From: Candidatus Sulfopaludibacter sp. SbA3
Lineage (GTDB): Bacteria > Acidobacteriota > Terriglobia > Bryobacterales > Bryobacteraceae
Assembly (NCBI GenBank): GCA_945861255.1
Contig: CAMAUG010000288.1
Coordinates: forward strand, 1 to 5,221
DNA length: 5,221 nucleotides
Direction: 5' to 3'
Shown here: positions 1-5,221 of the stretch, piece after piece
Layout: each line of letters opens with the position of its first letter
How positions within the stretch are numbered: position 1 is the stretch's first letter
Translations under genes and position numbers: made by a program
Notes under the pieces: model-generated
Told to the model about the DNA's origin: nothing
Database searches by the model: none
What the model saw: the letters and a program-made list of their open reading frames with translations, nothing else

Positions 1-179
1 ATGCGAAGCATACTTTAGCAGTCTCACCCTGGGTCCAAACAGCAATGGAATCAACTGTTTTGCCCCTCCGAGAACAACTGTTGGTTGAACCACTTGGCCA
101 CGGGCTTGTGCTACCCAGGCGTGAAATCAGTACCCACACCCTGGCGGCCGGGGCGTTTACCCAGCTACAATCGTTCTCC
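1..179. other. Left-edge region without an assigned gene
   Basis: No gene can be assigned with confidence. On the plus strand the acylphosphatase frame is open back to position 3, but the extra residues resemble nothing I recognise. On the minus strand a frame is open from 126 to the left edge. Inside it a strong Shine-Dalgarno (GGAGGGG, complement of 63-69) sits 8 nt before a TTG codon at 54-52, which would start a divergent protein reading IPLLFGPRVRLLKYASH and running off the window. The direct repeat CAACTGTT occurs at 52-59 and 75-82. The stretch looks less GC-rich than the genes beside it, as an intergenic region would. The most economical reading is a divergent intergenic region, possibly with the first 18 codons of an off-window gene. 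Confidence 0.3.
166..171 (+). promoter_or_regulatory. Possible -10 box (TACAAT) for the acylphosphatase gene
   Basis: TACAAT matches the bacterial -10 consensus at five of six positions and ends 8 bp before the acylphosphatase ATG. Transcription would begin at about 178, giving an almost leaderless message. That fits the absence of a Shine-Dalgarno in front of this ATG. No convincing -35 element lies 16-18 bp upstream (the sequence there is GGCGGC-like), so chance is a serious alternative. Confidence 0.2.
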
Positions 180-455
180 ATGGAGCGCCCCGCAGCAAGA
201 AATTTCTTGATCGCTGGCCGCGTGCAAGGAGTCGGCTTCCGCGCATTCGCCCAAAAAGCCGCTCGCGAAGTGGGGATTACCGGCTGGGCGCGCAACCTGG
301 CGGACGGGCGAGTGGAAGTTCACGCCAACGGCACTCACACGCAGCTGGATGCACTGGAAGCCCGGCTGCATCAGGGACCTCCTTGGAGCGACGTGCGGAT
401 AGTGGAGGCAACCGCCGCCGCGCCGTTCAACACGTCCGGATTCGAGATCCGGTGA
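180..455 (+). CDS. acyP: Acylphosphatase
   Basis: Small cytoplasmic enzyme (91 aa) that hydrolyses the carboxyl-phosphate bond of acyl phosphates to a carboxylate and phosphate. Both family signatures are present: GRVQGVGFRAF at residues 13-23 and GWARNLADGRVEV at 35-47. Arg21 corresponds to the phosphate-binding arginine and Asn39 to the asparagine that positions the catalytic water. The length fits the family's usual 90-100 residues, and the C-terminus ends in the usual phenylalanine strand (GFEIR). I chose ATG 180 because it places the first beta strand (NFLIAGRV) at the expected distance. An ATG at 45 in the same frame would add 45 residues with no recognisable fold. No Shine-Dalgarno precedes 180. 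The gene converges with the NHL-propeller gene, whose stop lies 37 bp away. The physiological substrate in bacteria is generally not settled. Family assignment is very secure; the start is fairly secure. Confidence 0.95.
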   Translation: MERPAARNFLIAGRVQGVGFRAFAQKAAREVGITGWARNLADGRVEVHANGTHTQLDALEARLHQGPPWSDVRIVEATAAAPFNTSGFEIR

Positions 456-492
456 CATTGAAGAAGCGCCAGGAAGACGCGCGCCAGGCCTG

Positions 493-1398
493 TTACTTCT
501 TCACAAACTTCTCCAGGCGCCAGTTGCGGAAGTCCGCCGCGTAAATGGCGCCCGTGCTGTCCACGGCTATGTAATGCGGTACATCCAGCTTGCCGGGACC
601 CTTGCCGAACGATCCGACCACACCCACAATCTTGCCTTCCAGATCCACCTTGATGATGCGTGAATTGTTGCCGTCGCACATATAAAGAACGTCTTCGCTC
701 TTTGAATAGTACAAGCCTTGCGGCACGCCCAGGTCCGTCCACTTGCCGAGAAACTTGCCTTGCTGATCAAAGATCTGCACGCGCCTGTTCACCCGATCGG
801 TCACATACACGCGTCCCTTGTTGTCAAAGGCGACATCGTGCACCAGGTTGAATTCACCGTCGCCGGCCCCTTTGGATCCCCATTGGCCCAGGTACTCGCC
901 ATCTTTGCTGAAGCGCGCCACGCGCGAATTGCCGTATCCGTCGGCGACAAACAAATCGCCGTTGGGCCCAAAGTTGAGCGTCGCGGGACGATTAAACGCA
1001 TATTTCGCGTTGTTATCCGCGGCGGGAGCGCCTGTACCGATGAGCATGATCATGCGGCCTTCCGGCGTCCATTTCACGATGCGGTGTAATTCCAGATCCA
1101 CCGTCCAAATGTTGCCATCCGGGCCAACGCGCAGTCCATGCGGTTTCTTGCCCAGAAACTCCGGCCAGGCGCGCAGGAACTTGCCGGATTTGTCGAATTG
1201 CATCACCGGATGCGGACCGTCGCTGAAAACCCACACATTGTCGTTCTTGTCGACGTCCACGGCCGCGAGCTCGCCGAAGTTCCATCCCGTGGGAAGCTTG
1301 GCCCAGTTTTCCACCGCCTGATAGGACAATGCCGGACCAGTTTGAATCTGGGCGCACAGGAAGGCGCATGTAGCTAGAAATATAGCGAGGCGTTTCAT
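493..1398 (-). CDS. Secreted NHL-repeat beta-propeller, peptidyl-alpha-hydroxyglycine amidating-lyase-like
   Basis: Protein of 301 aa with a signal peptide (MKRLAIFLATCAFLCAQ; cleavage probably near residues 16-17), so it is exported. The rest is a string of NHL blades, e.g. DNVWVF, GNIWTVD, GDLFVADGYGNSRV, GRVYVTDRVNRRVQIFD and GAIYAADFRNWRLEKF. The pattern matches the PAL branch of NHL propellers. In animal PAL three histidines bind zinc, and the equivalents here are His87 (KPHGLRV), His187 (NLVHDVA) and His275 (DVPHYIAV). The active-site tyrosine and second arginine align with Tyr155 (DGYGNSR) and Arg202 (TDRVNRR). The arginine of the animal FHRG motif is not conserved: this protein has FSDG at 58-61. 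Amidating-lyase activity is therefore uncertain, and no partner hydroxylating monooxygenase is visible; a structural or binding role is the alternative. Start 1398 is chosen over an in-frame ATG at 1461 because it has a Shine-Dalgarno and a signal peptide, and avoids overlapping the upstream gene. Probably the second gene of an operon with the lipoprotein gene. Confidence 0.88.
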   Translation of the reverse strand: MKRLAIFLATCAFLCAQIQTGPALSYQAVENWAKLPTGWNFGELAAVDVDKNDNVWVFSDGPHPVMQFDKSGKFLRAWPEFLGKKPHGLRVGPDGNIWTVDLELHRIVKWTPEGRMIMLIGTGAPAADNNAKYAFNRPATLNFGPNGDLFVADGYGNSRVARFSKDGEYLGQWGSKGAGDGEFNLVHDVAFDNKGRVYVTDRVNRRVQIFDQQGKFLGKWTDLGVPQGLYYSKSEDVLYMCDGNNSRIIKVDLEGKIVGVVGSFGKGPGKLDVPHYIAVDSTGAIYAADFRNWRLEKFVKK

Positions 1399-1406
1399 GT
1401 TGATGA

Positions 1407-1410
1407 TCCT
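1407..1410 (-). promoter_or_regulatory. Shine-Dalgarno for the NHL-propeller gene
   Basis: On the minus strand AGGA (within TAGGATC) lies 8 nt before the ATG at 1398. This decides the start of the propeller gene in favour of 1398 rather than the upstream in-frame ATG at 1461. It sits in the 28-bp gap after the lipoprotein stop codon, which fits translation from a shared transcript. Confidence 0.65.
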
Positions 1411-1426
1411 AACATTGTTGACGGCG

Positions 1427-1888
1427 TTAGTGCATGCTTCGATCGCACTCGGCAATCGCATCCGTGGCCTGTTTCAGACGCCGCTCGCTTTCGGCGGTTT
1501 GCGGCGTCCAGCTCTTCCAGCGCGCCAGATTCTTTTGAAATTGCAGGCGCGCCCACCCGTAGTGCCGGTTCGACAGCAGCATGCGGCCATAGAGATCGTC
1601 AAGGTCGGAAGCCGCCTCCATGGCAGCGGTGGCCGGGCGCGGAACGTCGAGCAGCCGCTTTGCCAGCGGAGCACCTTGCAGAATCAACTCCGATGCCCGA
1701 TCGGCTTTTCCCTCTCTGAATGCCTCTTGGGCGTCCCTGTTCAGGCCGGTCAATTGTCCAGTGAGGTCGCGATACCAGGGCTCTTGAGTGGGGTCGCGCG
1801 CAACCGGTGTGGACGACGCGCCGCAGCCGGCTAATCCGGCGGCTGAGAGAATGATGAAGACGAAATCTATGCGCACCATCCACAGCAT
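1427..1888 (-). CDS. Putative outer-membrane lipoprotein of unknown function
   Basis: Protein of 153 aa with a lipoprotein signal: a hydrophobic segment at residues 9-20 followed by the lipobox Leu19-Ala20-Gly21-Cys22. The residue after the lipidated cysteine is Gly rather than Asp, which by the usual rule favours outer-membrane sorting. After a short Ser/Thr/Pro linker, the mature part (about residues 38-150) looks mostly alpha-helical and charged, with a compact aromatic/basic core at 100-127 (YGRMLL, YGWARLQFQKN, RWKSW). The helix pairs are reminiscent of TPR-like adaptors, but I cannot assign a domain or function. It is the first gene of a likely operon with the NHL propeller (28-bp gap). 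The start is ambiguous: ATG 1888 (used here) or ATG 1879 would both give a good signal peptide, and neither has a clear Shine-Dalgarno. Oddly, a 97-bp palindrome ends only 2 bp before ATG 1888. The lipoprotein call is secure; function is unknown. Confidence 0.8.
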   Translation of the reverse strand: MLWMVRIDFVFIILSAAGLAGCGASSTPVARDPTQEPWYRDLTGQLTGLNRDAQEAFREGKADRASELILQGAPLAKRLLDVPRPATAAMEAASDLDDLYGRMLLSNRHYGWARLQFQKNLARWKSWTPQTAESERRLKQATDAIAECDRSMH

Positions 1889-1890
1889 AC

Positions 1891-1987
1891 GGGAATTAAG
1901 GGGACAGGCTAATCAATCGCCGAACTCGGCGTGGTCGATCCGGCGTTCTGGAGTTCGGCGATTGAGTAGCCTGTCCCCTTAATTCCC
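1891..1987. repeat. 97-bp near-perfect palindrome (REP/MITE-like element)
   Basis: The two 37-bp arms, 1891-1927 and 1951-1987, are reverse complements at 36 of 37 positions; the only mismatch is A1912 opposite G1966. They enclose a 23-nt loop (1928-1950). The outer part of each arm reads GGGAATTAAGGGGACAGGCT. From memory, GGGGACAG-type termini recur in dispersed palindromes of several phyla, including ones linked to REP-associated (Y1/RAYT) transposases; I could not check this here. No transposase lies in the window and no target-site duplication is evident. The element lies between the receptor terminator and the lipoprotein start. If transcribed it would form a very stable hairpin right next to that start codon. 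Confidence 0.85.
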
Positions 1988-2012
1988 TGGACCAGTCCGG
2001 GCCGGTCCGAAA

Positions 2013-2039
2013 ATTCTTCTTAACGGCCCGCGCTGCCAA
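2013..2039 (-). promoter_or_regulatory. Weak candidate promoter for the lipoprotein-propeller operon
   Basis: On the minus strand TTGGCA (2039-2034, five of six to the -35 consensus) is followed after 15 bp by AAGAAT (2018-2013, four of six to the -10 consensus). It lies in the short space between the receptor terminator and the palindrome, where a promoter for the downstream operon would be expected, and in a small A/T-rich island. The spacer is shorter than the preferred 17 bp, so this is only a candidate. If used, the whole palindrome would lie in the 5' leader of the lipoprotein mRNA. Confidence 0.2.
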
Positions 2040-2041
2040 CC

Positions 2042-2070
2042 AAAAAGGGGCCTGAAAAAACTCAGGCCCC
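2042..2070 (-). terminator. Intrinsic terminator of the TonB-dependent receptor gene
   Basis: Read on the minus strand, a perfect 9-bp stem GGGGCCTGA/TCAGGCCCC (2070-2062 with 2055-2047) encloses the 6-nt loop GTTTTT and is followed directly by TTTTT (2046-2042). It begins 31 nt after the receptor stop codon. The strong G/C stem plus T tract is the classic rho-independent arrangement on this strand. In the plus direction no T tract follows, so it is one-way. A small extra inverted repeat, ACGAAGT-T-ACTTCGT at 2080-2094, lies between stop codon and terminator. Confidence 0.9.
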
Positions 2071-2100
2071 CAAAGAAACACGAAGTTACTTCGTCTGCGA

Positions 2101-5100
2101 TTAGAATTGCAGCCGCAGACCCAACTGCATGGTCCTGGCCTGCCCAACCGTGCCGCCGATGGTGCCGATCGCGGGGCTTCCCAAAGTGGCATTCGGATTC
2201 GCGAAGTTGGCCCTGTTGGTCGCATTGTACGCCTCCGCACGGAAAGTGAGCCGAATGTTCTCTCTGATCTGGAAGTTGCGGTAGATGCCGGCATCCAGCC
2301 CGAAATAGCCCGGTCCCTCCAATATGCCACGACCAGCATTGCCAAAGGTAAAGTTGGCTGGCTGAGCGAACGCCGTTGTGTCAAACCAACGAGTGATCTT
2401 GCGCTCACCCACGGGAAGGGTCGGATTCCTGAGAAGATTGGGCCGCTCGGCCGTGGACGTGATCACGCCACCCGTTTGCACGTTCGTGTTTGAGGTGGCC
2501 ACACCGGGACTGAAGTGGGAGCCCGCGTACATGGTCCAGACTCCAGAAAGGTCCCACCCGCCGATGACATGGCTCATCATGCCCTTGCTGAGATACTTGC
2601 GGCCCTGGCCGAACGGCAGCTGGTACACATGATTGATCACCAGCGTGTGGCGACGGTCCCCTCCGTCATTTCCCCACTCGCAGTTATAGCAAAGGGAATT
2701 CTGCGGCCTATTCGTATTGTTCGTAAGATGGCCCCAGGTATAGGACAGGGCTCCCGTCAAGCCGCCACCGTACCGCTTGGTGAGCTGCACCTGCAGCGCG
2801 TTGTACTTGGTATGGCCGTAACCTGTCCGGAAGTCAATGTCGCCCAGGTTGGGAGCAATGGAAAACAGCGGCCGCCTCGGGTCAAATGCACCCGGCCCAG
2901 GCAGCGGCTGGTTGGCCGAGACTTCCCGGAGAACTCCAGTGGTAATCGAGCGCACTCCGGCAACTTCGAGCACGAGAGTGTCGGTAAGTTGCCGCTGCAA
3001 GCTGATGTTCATCTGCAGGCCCTTACTCATCGCCAAGTTGGAAGGGTTACTCTCGAACACCCCGGCGATGACGGACGGACTGGACACGTTCGGCACAACA
3101 GGTAAGGGGAGTCCCTGGGAGAGCCGATTGCCCGGCACGCCGCCCTGGTCGAAAGCGAGCTGTTGAATGATGCTCGCGGGATGATTCAAGTTCAGCGTTC
3201 TGCCGGTATCCTGCAGCACGAAGAAGGACATCCCGAATCCAGAGCGAAGCACCGTTTTCCCGTCGCCCGTGAGCAGGTACGCAAGACCAACGCGTGGGCC
3301 GGTATTATTCTTGTCAAGACATATCAACGAGCGGCCGCACGCTCCGTTGATGCTTTCGCTTTGCGTTCCCGCCACCGCGTACTTGGCCGTATTCACGTCG
3401 ATGTTGCCCCAGCGATTGAACACTTCATGGTAGGGCGCCAGCAATTCGTATCGAAGCCCGTAATTAATCGTGAGCCTTCTGGTCGCGCGCCAGGCGTCGT
3501 CAAAATAGAGAGCACCCTGCCAACTCCGCTGGCCTATGGTGCCAAATTGAATGCTACGAAGAATATTACGCGCGTTGCCAAGGGTGAAATCCGCCAGGGC
3601 CAGGCCACCGGTGGTGGAACCAATCTGCCGGGCGAAGACGCCGGAGAACTGGTACTGGCCCCTCGCAGCGAGTGTCGTGTGGGTATTGAGACGCAGCCTG
3701 GTGTAGCTTCCGCCAAACCTGATAGTGTGGTTGCCCCTCGTAATGGTGCTCGTGTTCTCTATGGGCACACTGAGCGCGTGAGTGAACTCGGGGTAGGTGC
3801 TGATGTTTCCGAGTTGCGCGAATCCAGCGATATTCATCGCGGGCATACCCCGGTTGAAATCACTGATATTGATGCCCGGGATTCCCAGCTGGTCAGCGAC
3901 GTTAAAGGGATCGTCGTCCGTCACAATATTCGGTCCCCAACTCCGAAGCGCCGCAACGCGGAACTCGTTAAGGAAAGTGGGGCTGAACACCTTCGTATAG
4001 TTAACACCCACCATCCAGGGTCGCATGGTCGAAGTGCCACCGGAACCGCTGGAGGTGAGAAAGGCGCCGGTCTTGATGCCGTCAGGATTTGGACCAATGG
4101 GGAGCAGCCCCGGACTTGTGCCGTTCGAAAGATCCACACTCCACTTGAAGAAAAGCCGGTCGCCCTTGTCGCCAATGTTGTGATCGACGCGGACGTCCCA
4201 CTGGCTGACGTTCTGTGTGCCGCGCCCGGTGAACGTAAGGTTGTTGGCCGCCCCTGCCTGGGTCGGCGCAGGCAGTAACCGCATCACCCGGCGTGCGGCC
4301 GGATCTACCCTGAACGCCGGGATGATGTTGCCCGCAAAGGGTACACGGAGCCCCCCCACGACATTCAACGGATCAAAAATAACGGCAGACTGCGCACTGA
4401 AGTCACCGGTCTGCACCTGCTGCTGCTGCGCCAGGGTGGGGATGGTGGCAGTCGCAACGACGGCCTGTCTGACTCTGATACCCTGATAATCCGCGAAAAA
4501 GAAAGTCTTATTCTTAAAGATCGGCCCGCCCAGCGTAAAGCCGTATTCGTTACGCCGGACAACCGGCCGCTTCGCGCCACCCCGATTCGCGAAGAATGTG
4601 TTCGCGTTCAGCTTGTCATTGCGCAAATACTCAAAGGCACTTCCGTGGAAGGCGTTCGTACCCGACTTGGTGGAGACAGTCGTCACACCGCCGAGCGCCT
4701 CACCGTACTGCGACGGGAAGTTACTGGTAATGATGCGGGTTTCTTCGATGGATTCAATGGGCGGACTGATGACGGTCAAAAATACGTAGTTGAAAGAGTG
4801 ACGGTTGTTCCAGCCGTCGAGGTAATGGCCGTTAATCAGGCTGCCGTTGATGTTTGACGTGATGAAGGTGCGCGACGTGTAGCCAGTTAGGGCGCCTACG
4901 TTGCCAGGGGGGAATACGGGAAGGACGCCGGGAGATAGGAACTGGAGGTTGGCGTAGCTGCGCGACACCAACGGCAATTCCACGGTCTGCGCGCCGGTGA
5001 AGAGCGCGGAGATGGTGGAATTCTGCGACTGCACCAAGTCTACGGAACCCTTCACTTCGGTAGTCTGCTGGACGGTGCCGACGGTAAGCTGAAGGTCTGC

Positions 5101-5221
5101 ACTAATGGTGTTATCGGCAGTTACCTGCAAGCCGGAACGAACCAGCTTTGTAAAGCCTTCGCGTTCGACATTCGCCGTGTAAAGGCCGATCGGCAGGGCG
5201 GTCACGGAATATTGGCCGTCC
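2101..5221 (-). CDS. Oar-type TonB-dependent receptor, 5' end beyond the window
   Basis: Outer-membrane beta-barrel receptor; 1039 complete codons are visible (residue 1 = Asp at 5220-5218). The frame stays open through the right edge, so the GTG at 5205 is only an internal valine. Residues 1-55 are the end of a carboxypeptidase-regulatory-like beta-sandwich (DGQYSV, LPIGLYTANVEREGF). The plug spans about 60-180, with VELPLVSRSYANLQFLSPGV at 80-99, SIEETRIITSNFPSQYGEA near 157-175 and the family hallmark GGVTTVSTKSGTN at 177-189. FHGSAFEYLRND (191-202) and LGGPIFKNKTFFFADYQGIR (230-249) follow. The remainder is barrel, ending in QLGLRLQF with the terminal Phe expected for outer-membrane insertion. 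These motifs are typical of the large acidobacterial Oar/CnaB-like receptor families; the substrate (often assumed to be oligosaccharide or peptide) cannot be read from sequence. Four cysteines, 628/634 and 844/847, may form loop disulfides. A strong terminator follows. No SusD-like partner is seen downstream. Confidence 0.93.
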   Translation of the reverse strand, partial: DGQYSVTALPIGLYTANVEREGFTKLVRSGLQVTADNTISADLQLTVGTVQQTTEVKGSVDLVQSQNSTISALFTGAQTVELPLVSRSYANLQFLSPGVLPVFPPGNVGALTGYTSRTFITSNINGSLINGHYLDGWNNRHSFNYVFLTVISPPIESIEETRIITSNFPSQYGEALGGVTTVSTKSGTNAFHGSAFEYLRNDKLNANTFFANRGGAKRPVVRRNEYGFTLGGPIFKNKTFFFADYQGIRVRQAVVATATIPTLAQQQQVQTGDFSAQSAVIFDPLNVVGGLRVPFAGNIIPAFRVDPAARRVMRLLPAPTQAGAANNLTFTGRGTQNVSQWDVRVDHNIGDKGDRLFFKWSVDLSNGTSPGLLPIGPNPDGIKTGAFLTSSGSGGTSTMRPWMVGVNYTKVFSPTFLNEFRVAALRSWGPNIVTDDDPFNVADQLGIPGINISDFNRGMPAMNIAGFAQLGNISTYPEFTHALSVPIENTSTITRGNHTIRFGGSYTRLRLNTHTTLAARGQYQFSGVFARQIGSTTGGLALADFTLGNARNILRSIQFGTIGQRSWQGALYFDDAWRATRRLTINYGLRYELLAPYHEVFNRWGNIDVNTAKYAVAGTQSESINGACGRSLICLDKNNTGPRVGLAYLLTGDGKTVLRSGFGMSFFVLQDTGRTLNLNHPASIIQQLAFDQGGVPGNRLSQGLPLPVVPNVSSPSVIAGVFESNPSNLAMSKGLQMNISLQRQLTDTLVLEVAGVRSITTGVLREVSANQPLPGPGAFDPRRPLFSIAPNLGDIDFRTGYGHTKYNALQVQLTKRYGGGLTGALSYTWGHLTNNTNRPQNSLCYNCEWGNDGGDRRHTLVINHVYQLPFGQGRKYLSKGMMSHVIGGWDLSGVWTMYAGSHFSPGVATSNTNVQTGGVITSTAERPNLLRNPTLPVGERKITRWFDTTAFAQPANFTFGNAGRGILEGPGYFGLDAGIYRNFQIRENIRLTFRAEAYNATNRANFANPNATLGSPAIGTIGGTVGQARTMQLGLRLQF

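Noticed and set aside
45..179. 45-residue N-terminal extension of the acylphosphatase
   Set aside because: The frame is open, but the residues have no recognisable fold, and starting at 180 gives the normal family length.
460..502. GAAGAAG/CTTCTTC inverted repeat between the convergent acylphosphatase and propeller genes as a shared terminator
   Set aside because: The stem is 7 bp plus an isolated 3 bp, split by a 4x4 mismatch, has no T tract on either side and overlaps the propeller's last codons. Direct repeats GCGCCAGG at 466-473 and 481-488 are also too short to interpret.
1989..2008. GGACC/GGTCC inverted repeat just outside the palindrome
   Set aside because: Only five base pairs around a 10-nt loop in GC-rich sequence; not distinguishable from chance.
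1896..2408. 170-codon minus-strand open frame across the palindrome
   Set aside because: It overlaps the receptor 3' end, the terminator and the palindrome in another frame. Its C-terminal residues resemble a plus-strand frame only because the palindrome reads alike on both strands.
3163..4278. 371-codon open frame on the plus strand
   Set aside because: It lies entirely antisense to the receptor gene, whose family motifs run through the same interval. The product has no recognisable domain and looks like a GC-rich shadow frame.
5203..5205. GTG as the start of the receptor gene
   Set aside because: The codons upstream (Asp-Gly-Gln-Tyr-Ser) continue the regulatory-like domain motif in frame to the window edge, so the true start is outside.

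Overview
The window looks like a piece of a large, GC-rich acidobacterial chromosome, probably near Bryobacterales/Solibacter. This rests on gene content rather than any marker gene: an Oar-type TonB-dependent receptor with a carboxypeptidase-regulatory-like N-terminal domain, a secreted NHL-propeller protein and an outer-membrane-type lipoprotein. The taxonomic call is inference.

Layout, left to right. Positions 1-179 have no confidently assigned gene. Positions 180-455 (+) encode a complete acylphosphatase with both active-site residues. It converges, across 37 bp, on a minus-strand block. Read in the direction of transcription (right to left), that block starts with the 3' 3.1 kb of a TonB-dependent receptor gene (2101-5221, start beyond the right edge), closed by a textbook intrinsic terminator (2042-2070). 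Next comes a 97-bp near-perfect palindrome (1891-1987), then a small lipoprotein gene (1427-1888). The last gene is a secreted NHL beta-propeller protein of the peptidyl-alpha-hydroxyglycine amidating-lyase (PAL) type (493-1398), 28 bp downstream of the lipoprotein gene. The lipoprotein and propeller genes probably form one operon. The receptor is separated from them by the terminator.

Functionally, the three minus-strand products are all predicted to leave the cytoplasm: an outer-membrane receptor, an outer-membrane lipoprotein and a secreted propeller. Nothing in the sequence ties them into one pathway. The acylphosphatase is a stand-alone housekeeping-type enzyme.

The points most worth a second look are the palindrome that ends 2 bp before the lipoprotein start codon, the PAL-like protein that keeps the metal and catalytic residues but appears to have lost one active-site arginine, and the unresolved left edge, where a strong Shine-Dalgarno points to a possible divergent gene. 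I see no CRISPR array, tRNA, rRNA, intact transposase or clearly new multi-gene system.
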